A DNA stretch of 64,000 nt from Thiotrichaceae bacterium (GTDB lineage: Bacteria; Pseudomonadota; Gammaproteobacteria; Beggiatoales; Beggiatoaceae). Position 1 is the stretch's first letter; each line of letters starts with the position of its first letter. Where the stretch lies: NCBI GenBank assembly GCA_016745055.1, contig JADGDF010000003.1:1-64000 (forward strand), read 5' to 3'. Both the position numbers and the translations under genes were made by a program. Under the pieces are notes generated by a model. That model worked only from the letters and a program-made list of their open reading frames with translations, searched no databases and was not told the DNA's origin. This document shows positions 18,442 through 27,635 of this stretch, piece by piece.

Positions 18442-18678
18442 ATGAGTTCTGTTGAAGAACGTGTTAAACATATTGTTGTGGAACAGCTTGGTGCTAAAGA
18501 AGATGACGTTAAAAATGAAGCATCATTTGTTGATGACTTGGGTGCAGATTCCCTTGATACAGTTGAATTAGTCATGGCACTTGAAGAAGAATTTGGCTGT
18601 GAGATTCCCGATGATGAAGCTGAAACAATTACCACTGTGCAGCAGGCAATTGATTATATCAAAGCGCATACAAGCTAA
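18442..18678 (+). CDS. acpP: acyl carrier protein
   Basis: Small acidic carrier (78 residues) that holds growing acyl chains on 4'-phosphopantetheine. The attachment serine is in the invariant [15 protein letters not shown] motif. The ribosome site GTGGAGGATAACTT is strong, as expected. It lies between fabG and fabF, the usual order, and is followed by a strong terminator before fabF, consistent with a high separate level of acpP mRNA. Confidence 0.98.
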   Translation: MSSVEERVKHIVVEQLGAKEDDVKNEASFVDDLGADSLDTVELVMALEEEFGCEIPDDEAETITTVQQAIDYIKAHTS

Positions 18679-18704
18679 TGCACTAAGAATGGACTGGAAC
18701 ATTA

Positions 18705-18732
18705 AAAGGTCGGTGAAAGTACCGACCTTTTT
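18705..18732 (+). terminator. intrinsic terminator after acpP
   Basis: AAAGGTCGGT-GAAAGT-ACCGACCTTT forms a 10-bp perfect stem with a 6-nt loop. It ends in TTTTT, 27 bp after the acpP stop and 24 bp before fabF. It probably ends most acpP transcripts, with partial read-through into fabF. Confidence 0.8.
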
Positions 18733-18755
18733 CGTGTTTAGAGAGTGGAGATCAA

Positions 18756-20003
18756 GTGAGCAAGAGACGTGTTGTTGTTACGGGTCTGGGAGTTATCTCT
18801 CCAGTTGGTTTAAATGTAAAAGAAAGTTGGCAAAATATTCTAGCAGGCAAAAGCGGCATTGAAAAATTAACCGCATTTGATGTCACTCATTTTCCAAGTA
18901 AAATTGGCGGTAACATTAAGGGATTTGATGCTAAAAACTATTTACCTGCAAAAGATGTCAAAAAAATGGATGCTTTCATCCATTATGGGATTGCAGCAGC
19001 AGTTGAGGCTATTGAAGATGCTGGATTAGAAATCAACGAATCTAACGCTGAACGAATTGGCATCGTGATCGGATCAGGGATTGGTGGTTTACCAGGCATT
19101 GAAAAAGGTCACCTTACTTATTTAGACGGTGGACCAAGGAAAGTTTCTCCCTTTTTTGTGCCTGGAAATATCATTAACATGATTTCGGGTAATTTATCTG
19201 TAAAATATGGCATTAAAGGGCCAAATTACTCCATTGTCACTGCTTGTGCCACAGGTACCCATAGTATTGGAGATGCAGCAAGGACCATCGCTTATGGTGA
19301 TGCAGATGTGATGATTGCAGGCGGTGCTGAAATGGCCACCAGTCACATGGGATTAGCTGGGTTTGCGGCAGCCCGTGCTCTATCAACGGCCCGCAATAAT
19401 GAACCAGAATTAGCCAGTCGTCCCTGGGACAAAGATCGAGATGGATTCGTACTGGGCGATGGGGCAGGCGTGATTGTGTTAGAAGCCTATGAAGTGGCTA
19501 AACAACGTGGAGCACATATTTATGCAGAACTCATTGGCTATGGCATGAGCAGTGATGCTTATCACATGACATTGCCACCTAATGATGGTGATGGAGCAAA
19601 GCGGTGCATGTTAAATGCTTTAAAAGATGCGCAAATCAATCCTGAAGCATTAGATTATGTTAATGCCCATGGCACCTCTACCCCGGCTGGTGACAAAGTA
19701 GAAACATTAGCAATGAAAAAAGCTTTTGGGGCACATTGTTCAAATTTATCTGTCAGTTCAACCAAATCTATGACGGGTCATTTATTGGGGGCTGCAGGAG
19801 GTGTAGAAGCTGTATTTTCAATCTTAGCGATTCGAGATCAAGTGCTTCCACCCACGATTAACCTATTTGACTTAGACCCAGAATGTGCAGGACTAGATTA
19901 TGTTCCTCATCAACCAAAGGAGAAAAATGTGGCAATTGTACTGTCCAACTCATTTGGTTTTGGAGGTACAAACGCAAGTTTAATATTTAAAAAATTTGCT
20001 TAA
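18756..20003 (+). CDS. fabF: 3-oxoacyl-ACP synthase II
   Basis: Condensing enzyme of fatty-acid elongation, 415 residues, GTG start preceded by AGTGGAGA. The thiolase-fold active site is complete: Cys in TACATGTH, the first His in [11 protein letters not shown], and Lys/His in [15 protein letters not shown]. The glycine-rich C-terminus [15 protein letters not shown] is canonical. Sequence and context (after acpP) favour FabF over FabB. A separate FabB lies at 35364. Confidence 0.96.
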   Translation: MSKRRVVVTGLGVISPVGLNVKESWQNILAGKSGIEKLTAFDVTHFPSKIGGNIKGFDAKNYLPAKDVKKMDAFIHYGIAAAVEAIEDAGLEINESNAERIGIVIGSGIGGLPGIEKGHLTYLDGGPRKVSPFFVPGNIINMISGNLSVKYGIKGPNYSIVTACATGTHSIGDAARTIAYGDADVMIAGGAEMATSHMGLAGFAAARALSTARNNEPELASRPWDKDRDGFVLGDGAGVIVLEAYEVAKQRGAHIYAELIGYGMSSDAYHMTLPPNDGDGAKRCMLNALKDAQINPEALDYVNAHGTSTPAGDKVETLAMKKAFGAHCSNLSVSSTKSMTGHLLGAAGGVEAVFSILAIRDQVLPPTINLFDLDPECAGLDYVPHQPKEKNVAIVLSNSFGFGGTNASLIFKKFA

Positions 20004-20029
20004 AAATCAGTTTTTGCAGCTAAATCACT

Positions 20030-20079
20030 CAAAACTGAAGTTTTGGACGCCAGCGGGCTGTTCTTTAACTTCAGTTTTG
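20030..20079 (+). terminator. long-loop inverted repeat after fabF
   Basis: CAAAACTGAAGTT (20030-20042) pairs perfectly with AACTTCAGTTTTG (20067-20079) around a 24-nt GC-richer loop. A second hairpin, CAAATC-CTTA-GATTTG (20086-20101), follows. Together they probably end the fab transcript. The long loop is unusual for an intrinsic terminator, and a small mobile palindrome is another reading. Confidence 0.5.
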
Positions 20080-20305
20080 GTATTCAAATCCTTAGATTTG
20101 GGCATATTGAGTTTTACCAAAGACATAATTCTTTAGTAGTCGTTAGCTACATCTATAAACTTAACTATGAAAAGCATTATGCGCCTAAAAATATCTTTCT
20201 TTTTTACTCAAACTAGTCCTACCTAGTACCATTGAAATGTTGCTTGGCCATTGTAAGCCTTAGGTCAACAAATATTGTTAATACCCGCTTTACTTGGAGA
20301 TAGCA

Positions 20306-21133
20306 GTGAATATAAGGGAGTTTGAGTTTTCAAACCGTGACTTTGAAGCCCTACGAAAGCTTGTAAAGCAACATACTGGGATTAATTTATCAGAGCACAA
20401 AAAAGAAATGCTTTATAGTCGTTTGGCAAGAAGACTACGTGCCCTAAATTTAGACAGTTTTGCCAATTACTGTAAACTACTCCAGGCAGATGGAGAAGAT
20501 GAACTCATGCAGTTCATGAACTCGGTCACCACTAATTTAACGGCTTTTTTTCGAGAACCTCATCATTTTGATTTCTTAGGTAAAACGCTATTACCTCAAT
20601 TAATGATAAAAAATCAAGCGACCAAAAAATTACGTATTTGGTCAGCAGGCTGTGCTAGTGGAGAAGAACCTTACTCAATTGCGATGGTGATTAAAGAAAT
20701 CATGCCCATAGACTGGGATGTACGGATACTTGCTACTGACTTAGATTCAAACGTTTTAACACGCGGAGCAAAAGGTATCTATGATAAAGAAAAACTTAAC
20801 GGCATTTCAGAGGCAAGGCTACAACGTTGGTTTAAGAAAGGCACTGGTACCCAAGTTGGTAAAGTCCAAATTTCTCCACAATTACAAGACATGGTTGCAT
20901 TTAAACGGCTTAATTTAATGCATACCTGGCCCATGCAAGGCCCATTAGATATTATTTTTTGTCGGAATGTGGTGATTTATTTTGATAAACCAACCCAACG
21001 CTTGTTATTTGATCGATTTGCCAACTTATTAACGCTGGGAGGACATTTATTTATTGGACACTCAGAAAACTTATTTCAATTAACAACTCGATTTCGATTG
21101 GTCCAACAAACGGTTTACATAAAATCTGCATAA
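20306..21133 (+). CDS. cheR: chemotaxis protein methyltransferase CheR
   Basis: Transfers methyl groups from S-adenosylmethionine to receptor glutamates. It has the CheR N-terminal helical domain (about 1-75) followed by the SAM-binding domain with WSAGCASGEEPYSIAMV, ATDLDSNVL and the DIIFCRNVVIYF motif. I choose GTG 20306 (about 275 residues), since TTGGAGA is correctly spaced. It begins a cheR-cheD-cheB group. Receptors, cheA and cheW are not in the window, so it could serve either chemotaxis or a surface-sensing pathway. Confidence 0.93.
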   Translation: MNIREFEFSNRDFEALRKLVKQHTGINLSEHKKEMLYSRLARRLRALNLDSFANYCKLLQADGEDELMQFMNSVTTNLTAFFREPHHFDFLGKTLLPQLMIKNQATKKLRIWSAGCASGEEPYSIAMVIKEIMPIDWDVRILATDLDSNVLTRGAKGIYDKEKLNGISEARLQRWFKKGTGTQVGKVQISPQLQDMVAFKRLNLMHTWPMQGPLDIIFCRNVVIYFDKPTQRLLFDRFANLLTLGGHLFIGHSENLFQLTTRFRLVQQTVYIKSA

Positions 21134-21379
21134 AAAGAGCGTACATAGATTTTTATTTAATAAATATAAAATTTTTTGTAAAAAATGCATTGATATTTTC
21201 ACTATAAGTTTCAATAATAATTATTTTAGGTTTAGCTAAACTTGTAAATTTTTAACAAAATTTAGATAACCATTTACTTAACAAAATGTTTGAGCACAAT
21301 AATAAGAAAGATGTTTCTAGTTCAACCTATTCCAAAATTGTTTCTTTTTACTAAAGATAACCACTAACCGTCTCTAAAC

Positions 21380-22009
21380 ATGATGCAACCTCCATTACCT
21401 CGTACTTTACGTGGTTACCGACATATTAAACGCTATTGGGATCATCACTACCATAGTTATATTGCTAAAATTCTCCCAGGCGAGTTTTATGTAACACGCA
21501 ATGATGAAATCATTACTACCGTTGTGGGGTCTTGCGTTTCTGCGTGTATTCGCGATAAGCTCAACGGTATTGGGGGCATGAATCACTTTATGTTACCAAC
21601 AGATAACATTAGTAGCCAATGGCAACAAACACATGTTAGTGTTGCTAATCGCTATGGTAGTTATGCAATGGAGCATATGATTAACGAAATTTTAAAATAC
21701 GGGGGAGAAAGACAATTTCTAGAAGTCAAGCTCTTTGGTGGTGGCAACATCATGTCAAATATGGGTAATATTGGACAACAAAATATTAATTTTGTAAAAA
21801 ACTATGTACGCTCTGAAGGATTAAATTTACTTGCAGAAGATTTAGGCGATATTTATCCACGAAAAATTCTTTTTTATCCCTTAACTGGACGCGTCAGAGT
21901 CAAGAAATTACGTGCGATGGAACACTCCATTGCTGCAAGAGAAACTGCTTACAGACGTAGTTTAACTAAAAAATCAACATCCTTTGATGATGATATTGAT
22001 TTGTTTTGA
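21380..22009 (+). CDS. cheD: chemoreceptor glutamine deamidase CheD
   Basis: A 209-residue protein that deamidates glutamines in methyl-accepting receptors. The catalytic Cys/His arrangement is seen in VVGSCVSACIRDK (nucleophile Cys) and GGMNHFMLP (His). The VKLFGGGNIM segment is also typical. It lies between cheR and cheB with gaps of about 125-250 bp, so they need not be one transcript. The N-terminus before residue 25 is longer than in Bacillus CheD, as usual in Proteobacteria. Confidence 0.93.
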   Translation: MMQPPLPRTLRGYRHIKRYWDHHYHSYIAKILPGEFYVTRNDEIITTVVGSCVSACIRDKLNGIGGMNHFMLPTDNISSQWQQTHVSVANRYGSYAMEHMINEILKYGGERQFLEVKLFGGGNIMSNMGNIGQQNINFVKNYVRSEGLNLLAEDLGDIYPRKILFYPLTGRVRVKKLRAMEHSIAARETAYRRSLTKKSTSFDDDIDLF

Positions 22010-22134
22010 TGTCAGGAACTAGGAAAATTATAAAAATTTGCTTCCTGTTTATCAAATTTTTATAGTAAATTCAGTCTTCTGGTGCCAACATTCCAATCTT
22101 TTTAAGTAATAAATATATTACCAACATAACAAAT

Positions 22135-23241
22135 ATGCCAAAAATACGTGTTTTAATTATTGATGATTCTGCATTAATTCGGCAGATGTTGACCAAAATT
22201 TTAAATTCAGCATCAGATATTGAAGTTGTTGGTACTGCTTCAGACCCTTATATCGCTCGCGAAAAAATAAAAAAACTGAATCCCGATGTTCTAACCTTAG
22301 ATGTTGAAATGCCACGTATGGACGGTTTGGCCTTTCTCAGTAATCTAATGCGCTTACACCCTATGCCTGTAGTGATGATTTCAGCGCTTACAGAGAAAGG
22401 GGCTGATGTGACTTTACAAGCTTTAGAATTAGGCGCATTAGACTTTATTTCTAAGCCACAAATTGATGTTGCCCAAACTTTGGAAGGGTATGCAGATGAA
22501 ATTATTAGCAAAATTCAAGTCGCTGCCACAGCTCATGTCAAACCGTTAAAACAAAGAATTCGCAAAGCTGTTTCTCCTCTCAAAGTTCCTCCAAGATATT
22601 CTGTTGATGAAATTATTGCTGATAAATCCAAGCAACCCCGTCATCCATTTAAAACCACAGATAAAATTATTGCCATCGGCGCTTCAACAGGTGGCACTGA
22701 AGCTATCAAAATATTACTTGAAGATATGCCACCAAATATGCCAGGAATAGTTGTTAGTCAACATATTCCAGCTTCTTTCAGCCGTTCATTTGCCACGCGT
22801 ATGAATCAAATATCTCCAATGACTGTCAATGAAGCTGAAGATGGCAAAGCAATTGTACCAGGACACGTCTATATTGCACCTGGTAGCCACCACCTACTAG
22901 TTGAAAGAGATGGTGCGCGTTATATTTGCCGTTTACATCAAGGAAACCCAGTCAATCGGCATCGTCCATCTGTAGATGTGTTGTTTCGATCTGTGGCACA
23001 AAATGTTGGCACAAATGCAGTGGGTGTGATTTTAACAGGCATGGGGGATGATGGTGCAAGAGGTATGAAAGAAATTAATGAAACAGGCGCAAATACCATT
23101 GCTCAAGATGAACATAGCTGTGTTGTATGGGGAATGCCAGCAGAAGCCATTAAACGAGGTGGCGTTGATTTTATTTTACCCTTACATGATATAACAAATA
23201 AACTAATTTCATTGTGTAATGCACACTATAAGGAAAGATAG
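22135..23241 (+). CDS. cheB: protein-glutamate methylesterase/response regulator CheB
   Basis: A 368-residue two-domain regulator. The receiver domain (1-125) has phospho-acceptor Asp56 ([12 protein letters not shown]). The C-terminal methylesterase (about 172-365) has the Ser184-His210-Asp306 triad ([31 protein letters not shown]). Phosphorylation relieves inhibition, and the enzyme removes methyl and amide groups from receptors. It completes the adaptation trio with cheR and cheD. A MITE-like element lies just downstream. Confidence 0.96.
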   Translation: MPKIRVLIIDDSALIRQMLTKILNSASDIEVVGTASDPYIAREKIKKLNPDVLTLDVEMPRMDGLAFLSNLMRLHPMPVVMISALTEKGADVTLQALELGALDFISKPQIDVAQTLEGYADEIISKIQVAATAHVKPLKQRIRKAVSPLKVPPRYSVDEIIADKSKQPRHPFKTTDKIIAIGASTGGTEAIKILLEDMPPNMPGIVVSQHIPASFSRSFATRMNQISPMTVNEAEDGKAIVPGHVYIAPGSHHLLVERDGARYICRLHQGNPVNRHRPSVDVLFRSVAQNVGTNAVGVILTGMGDDGARGMKEINETGANTIAQDEHSCVVWGMPAEAIKRGGVDFILPLHDITNKLISLCNAHYKER

Positions 23242-23334
23242 AATAAAAAATCTTGCAAAATTTATCTTGCTAAACAGGTTTTAAACACCGAGCAAACAAG
23301 TTAACAGAGGGGGTATAGCTGGGCTAAACATAAA

Positions 23335-23432
23335 TTAGGAATAGGAATTAAATAACTTCCATAAGTTTTCAATCAGACCTGGCAGGTTTTAAAAACCTTC
23401 CAGGTCTTGTTTCTGATTCCATTTAATTCAGA
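23335..23432 (-). repeat. MITE-like palindromic element, copy C
   Basis: About 98 bp in inverse orientation to the copies at 45904 and 59491. It starts TTAGGAATAGGAATTAAATA, continues with ACTTCCATAAGTTTTCAATC and has the core palindrome AGACCTGGCAGG...CCAGGTCT (23375-23407). It has no coding capacity. It lies between convergent cheB and the LutA-like gene and may end transcription from both sides. Confidence 0.75.
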
Positions 23433-23439
23433 GTACAAT

Positions 23440-24207
23440 TTAACCTTCAGCAATTGCAGGAATATTATCTGTATTATTGGCTAAAACTTCTGCAATATGA
23501 TAAACCTTTACCTCTGAGTTTAACCGTTTTAAACGACCAGTAATATTCAATAAACAACCCATATCTCCTGCTAATAATACCTCTGCTTGCGTTGCCTGAA
23601 TATTTGTAGCTTTATCGGAAACAATGCGGGTAGAAATTTCTGGATATTTAACACAGAATGTACCACCAAAACCGCAACACACCTCAGTTTCCTGCATTTC
23701 AATTAATGTTAATCCTTTTACCGTTTGCAATAATTGTCTAGGCTGAGATTTTACTTTCATTTCCCTTAAACTAGCACAGGAATCATGATAGGTGACGGTA
23801 TGAGGGAAATAAGCATCGACAGTGGTCACACCACAGATATCAGTTAAAAAACTTGTTAACTCGTAACAACGTTCTGCTAAGGTATGAGCTTTAATCAACC
23901 AAGATTTATCTTGTTGAAATAATTGGGGATAATGCTGCTTTATCATGCCAGCACATGAGCCTGAAGGCACAACAACATAATCATAGCTTAGAAAGGTATC
24001 AATGACTTGCTGGGCAATTTCACGGCTGTGATTTACATCACCATTATTATAAGTTGGCTGACCACAACAGGTTTGCGCTGTAGGCACAATGACTTTACAT
24101 CCCGCTTGTTCCAGTAGCTTAATGGCAGAAAAACCAACACTGGGCCGAAACAAATCAACTAAGCAAGTGACAAATAAGCCTACGTTAAATGAAGGTTGAG
24201 AAGACAC
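23440..24207 (-). CDS. LutA/YkgE-type (Fe-S)-binding oxidoreductase subunit
   Basis: A 255-residue protein with two CCG domains: CCGQPTYNNGD near residues 43-53 and CCGFGGTFC near 178-186. These cysteine clusters are shared by LutA/YkgE of L-lactate oxidation, GlpC and HdrB. LutA works with LutB and LutC, but neither is adjacent here. GTG start. The gene follows a sulfotransferase on the same strand by 25 bp. LutA-like identity is supported, but lactate as the substrate is inferred only from the family. Confidence 0.8.
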   Translation of the reverse strand: MSSQPSFNVGLFVTCLVDLFRPSVGFSAIKLLEQAGCKVIVPTAQTCCGQPTYNNGDVNHSREIAQQVIDTFLSYDYVVVPSGSCAGMIKQHYPQLFQQDKSWLIKAHTLAERCYELTSFLTDICGVTTVDAYFPHTVTYHDSCASLREMKVKSQPRQLLQTVKGLTLIEMQETEVCCGFGGTFCVKYPEISTRIVSDKATNIQATQAEVLLAGDMGCLLNITGRLKRLNSEVKVYHIAEVLANNTDNIPAIAEG

Positions 24208-24232
24208 AAATTAATATATCATGTAATAAAGC

Positions 24233-24946
24233 TTAATTATCGCTTTGCCAACAAAGCGGAGGAGTTGCTCTTTTTTTAACAACAAATTTTTTGACTTCCT
24301 TTATCTTTGCTCTATTTAGTTCGACGCCTGTAAAATTAGCTAAATGCCTGGCCGTTTCAACCGGATCATTTCTGATTTCTTCAAAATTCACAAAAATAAA
24401 GGGATATTGATCTTTGTATTTTTCGTAGAATTGCGTAATTCGGTAGTTGTAATAATTAATTACCCAAAATGCATGAGAAAAACTAATCTTAAACAATTCG
24501 TGGCAAGCAATTGCATTTGTCAAAGGATTACGTAAAGTAACGACGAAATGAGGATTTTCTAAATAAGGTAAAAATAGGTCAATCGTAATAGTGGTTTTGG
24601 GATTTTTAAATCCCCATAAATCATGAGTAGAAAAAGTATTGACGAATTCTTCAATTTTTGGAGCCATTTTATCTTTTTGAGCCAAAACATCTTCTAATTC
24701 TGGTGGCCACCAGTGCACGTCAATCCAGTGATTACCTTCTTGCTTTGGAATAGGTTCTTTAGCTGCAAGCTCAAAAATTTCAGTATTAATTGCGTGAGCA
24801 GCTAAACTTTCCCGAAACCCTTTAGGTGCATTTTTGCCCGCTTTACCAAAATCGGCATCCATATTAACACCCAATGCTTGCAAAATACCGGTGACTAGCG
24901 TCGTACCACTACGGGCATTTCCTAAAACAGCGAACGCTTTTGACAT
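24233..24946 (-). CDS. sulfotransferase family protein
   Basis: A 237-residue P-loop protein. The 5'-phosphosulphate loop is LGNARSGTTLVTGIL at 7-21. The 3'-phosphate-binding region looks like VVTLRNPLTNAIACH in the middle. Such enzymes move a sulpho group from PAPS to lipids, sugars or peptides, and no acceptor can be inferred. The start is well defined by homologous MSKAFAVLGNARSGTT-type N-termini. It is divergent from thiD. Confidence 0.75.
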   Translation of the reverse strand: MSKAFAVLGNARSGTTLVTGILQALGVNMDADFGKAGKNAPKGFRESLAAHAINTEIFELAAKEPIPKQEGNHWIDVHWWPPELEDVLAQKDKMAPKIEEFVNTFSTHDLWGFKNPKTTITIDLFLPYLENPHFVVTLRNPLTNAIACHELFKISFSHAFWVINYYNYRITQFYEKYKDQYPFIFVNFEEIRNDPVETARHLANFTGVELNRAKIKEVKKFVVKKRATPPLCWQSDN

Positions 24947-25148
24947 GTAGCTTTCCCTATTTGGCTGATGTAAAAGTCAAAACTGCTTGCTACAACTATA
25001 AATTGTGACTATTGTAAATCAGTACTTTGTTGAAAATCAACTTTCATTTAAGGTATATAGTAAAAAAACATGTTTTTACTACTGTTTTAGCCAGTAACCA
25101 AATTCACCTCAAAAATATTGCGCTAAAAATTTAAAAGGAATAATCGAC

Positions 25149-25934
25149 GTGCAAGAAATCATAATATCTCCACCTACCGTACTTGTATTTGCTGGCAATG
25201 ATCCAACAGGAGGGGCAGGTTTGTGTGCTGATACACAAACATTGGCGAAATTGGGTTGCCATATTGCGCCAGTGATTACTTGTGTGACTGTGCAAAATAC
25301 TCATAATGCTACGGAAATTTTACCACTACCAGGTAGAACTATTGTTCAACAAGCAGAAACGGTATTAGCAGACATATCAATTACAGCCTGTAAAATTGGA
25401 TTATTAGGGAGTGCAAATATTGTTGAAGGGGTTGTGCATGTGTTAAAACAACACCCAAAACTTCCCGTGATTGTTGATCCTATTTTAGCAGCAGGTGGTG
25501 GGAAAAGCATGAGTAACCAAATAATTTGCGATAGGATATTGCATCAATTACTTCCGCTAACCACAATTTTAACACCAAATTCTCAAGAGGCTAGAAAATT
25601 GACGGGCATTGAATCTTTAGAAGGGGCTGCCCAGAAGTTAATGTCGCAAGGTTGTCAAGCGGTTTGTATCACGGGAACACATGAAAATACTCATCAGGTG
25701 ATTAATACATTATACCAACAACAAGGTGAGTCACGACAATGGATGTTTGAACGCTTACCACATAGCTATCACGGTTCAGGGTGTACATTTGCATCAAATT
25801 TAGCGGGACTAATTGCGAGAGGGGAAACAATGATCACAGCCGTTGAAAAGGCTCAACAATTAACTTTTTATGCCTTAAAAACCGCTTTTTTTCCAGGTCA
25901 AGGACAAGCAGTACCTAATCGCATAGATATTTAA
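25149..25934 (+). CDS. thiD: hydroxymethylpyrimidine / phosphomethylpyrimidine kinase
   Basis: Phosphorylates HMP and HMP-P for thiamine synthesis. It is a 261-residue ribokinase-fold protein with the N-terminal signature VFAGNDPTGGAGLCADTQT, the substrate/ATP segment VIVDPILAAGGG, and the C-terminal SYHGSGCTFASNLAG, which holds the catalytic Asp/anion-hole region (here GSGC). GTG start with AAAGGAA upstream. Its stop overlaps the convergent scpA stop by 4 bp. thiL lies elsewhere in the window (53 kb). Confidence 0.93.
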   Translation: MQEIIISPPTVLVFAGNDPTGGAGLCADTQTLAKLGCHIAPVITCVTVQNTHNATEILPLPGRTIVQQAETVLADISITACKIGLLGSANIVEGVVHVLKQHPKLPVIVDPILAAGGGKSMSNQIICDRILHQLLPLTTILTPNSQEARKLTGIESLEGAAQKLMSQGCQAVCITGTHENTHQVINTLYQQQGESRQWMFERLPHSYHGSGCTFASNLAGLIARGETMITAVEKAQQLTFYALKTAFFPGQGQAVPNRIDI

Positions 25935-26734
25935 GCAAATAAGTTAATGCCTATCACCTGAATATTGCCAAATTGTTGTAATTGCACGATTTGTATAATG
26001 GATTCTCTCACTAATTCTAAAATAGCCAACAATGTGACAACCGCGCCTGGCCGCCCTTCTTCATAAGTAAATAAATGGGTAAAATCAAGGCAGTTTTCTA
26101 CCTTCAATCGGTCAAGAATCATTGTCATACGTTCTCTTACTGATAGAGGTTCTCGCATAACATGGTGAGATGAAAATAAAGTGGCTCGTGCCATGACATC
26201 TTGCATAGCACTTAAAAACTCTTCCCAACTGATGTCAGGCACTAATACTTCTTCAGGCATTTCTGGTGCTGCTGCCGTGGCTAAAAAGGTATCTCGTTCA
26301 ACTTGGGGCAGTAAAAATAATTCTTCTGCCACTTTTTTATAACGGGCATATTCTTGTAGCTGTTGTATCAATTTAGCACGAGGATCGAAGTTGGAATCAT
26401 TTATTTCTTCTACTGAAGGCAACAACATTCGTGACTTTATCTCGGTTAAAGTCGCTGCCATCACCAAATATTCTGCTGCCAAATCCAAGTGAAATTCACT
26501 CATCAATTTTATATATTGATAGTATTGTTCAGTAATTTCAGCAATAGGTACATTTAAAATATCAAAGTTTTGTTTTTGGATTAAATAAAGCAGTAAGTCT
26601 AATGGTCCTTCAAAGCTTTCTAAAAATACACGTAGCGCTTCTGGCGGAATATATAAGTCAGTTGGCAAAGCATCTAAAGGCGTGCCTTCTATAATGGCGG
26701 GTATTTGGTGAGAAATATCAATTTGAGTTTCCAT
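25931..26734 (-). CDS. scpA: segregation and condensation protein A
   Basis: Kleisin subunit of the Smc-ScpAB condensin. It is 267 residues with the ScpA signature FEGPLDLLLYLIQKQNFDI near residues 37-56 and ITEQYYQYI. The C-terminus carries a winged-helix-like TFLAI/VTLLAILELVR segment. It joins the two Smc heads with ScpB. scpB, usually next, is absent; downstream is convergent thiD. Upstream on the strand is an ABC permease gene 87 bp away. Confidence 0.93.
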   Translation of the reverse strand: METQIDISHQIPAIIEGTPLDALPTDLYIPPEALRVFLESFEGPLDLLLYLIQKQNFDILNVPIAEITEQYYQYIKLMSEFHLDLAAEYLVMAATLTEIKSRMLLPSVEEINDSNFDPRAKLIQQLQEYARYKKVAEELFLLPQVERDTFLATAAAPEMPEEVLVPDISWEEFLSAMQDVMARATLFSSHHVMREPLSVRERMTMILDRLKVENCLDFTHLFTYEEGRPGAVVTLLAILELVRESIIQIVQLQQFGNIQVIGINLFA

Positions 26735-26820
26735 AAATAATCAGGCGTCAGGATAAATTTTTGTTTCTGTTTGCCAATTTTTTACTATATCCTGCTCACT
26801 GTATTCTACATTCAACAAAA

Positions 26821-27633
26821 CTACAACATTTCTCTAACATGTGGTTCTGCTCGACGGAAAATAACCCAAACTGGCCCAATTAAACATAACCAAAGTATCA
26901 AAGGACGCATAATATTTGACATATCCCATTCAAGGTGTTGGATAGTCCCATGAATTAGCGCAATAATGTCCGCAATAGGATTCAACACTAATACCCATTG
27001 CATCGGTTCTGGCATGGAATCACGCATGTATAAAATAGGGGTTACATAAAGTGTAACTGTAATTAAAAAAGGGAAAATTTGTGCAATATCTTTTAAAAAC
27101 AGACCAATTATTGATAATAAATAACAAAGAGGGATTAACCAAATGGCAATGAGTAAAATGGTAAATAACCCCATTGGTACTGCATGAATACCTTCTAGTA
27201 AGCCTACAGTAATACCCATTACTAATGCATACAAAGTCGCTGATAAAAATAGGGGTAAAATCGGTAAAATTTCGATAGGAAAAATGGAACGACGATATAA
27301 ACTACCAAACTCACTTAAAATACCTAAACTGCGGGTTAAAATTTCAGCAATAAATAACCAGGGTAACATACCAATTAAGAAGTAATCTACAAATACCACG
27401 TTATTAGGTAATTTAATTTTTAATACCACATCCAATAGAAACCAAAAACCTAAAATTTGTAAAGCAGGTTGAAACAGTAACCAGGCATCGCCTAATGCGG
27501 TACCAGAAGTACGCACTGTAATATCACGCTTAATCAGCAAAGCTAATAAATGGCGATTCAAGTAGGCAGACTGTAAAGGCGTAATCATGCCTAACCAAGT
27601 GGCTTTGAGATAGCGAATCACAAAATTATTCAT
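26821..27633 (-). CDS. ABC-2 type permease (polysaccharide/lipid export type)
   Basis: A 270-residue membrane protein with six predicted membrane segments and the ABC-2 permease pattern of Wzm/KpsM-like exporters (ITPLQSAYLNRHLLALLIKRDI at the N-terminus, YFLIGMLPWLFIAE). I choose ATG 27633 (MNNFVIRYL). A longer frame from 27666 would run into the preceding gene, whose stop is at 27636. No ATP-binding subunit is next to it, so it is orphaned here. It is tightly linked (2 bp gap) to the cyclase-kinase gene and likely co-transcribed. Confidence 0.8.
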   Translation of the reverse strand: MNNFVIRYLKATWLGMITPLQSAYLNRHLLALLIKRDITVRTSGTALGDAWLLFQPALQILGFWFLLDVVLKIKLPNNVVFVDYFLIGMLPWLFIAEILTRSLGILSEFGSLYRRSIFPIEILPILPLFLSATLYALVMGITVGLLEGIHAVPMGLFTILLIAIWLIPLCYLLSIIGLFLKDIAQIFPFLITVTLYVTPILYMRDSMPEPMQWVLVLNPIADIIALIHGTIQHLEWDMSNIMRPLILWLCLIGPVWVIFRRAEPHVREML

Positions 27634-27635
27634 TT

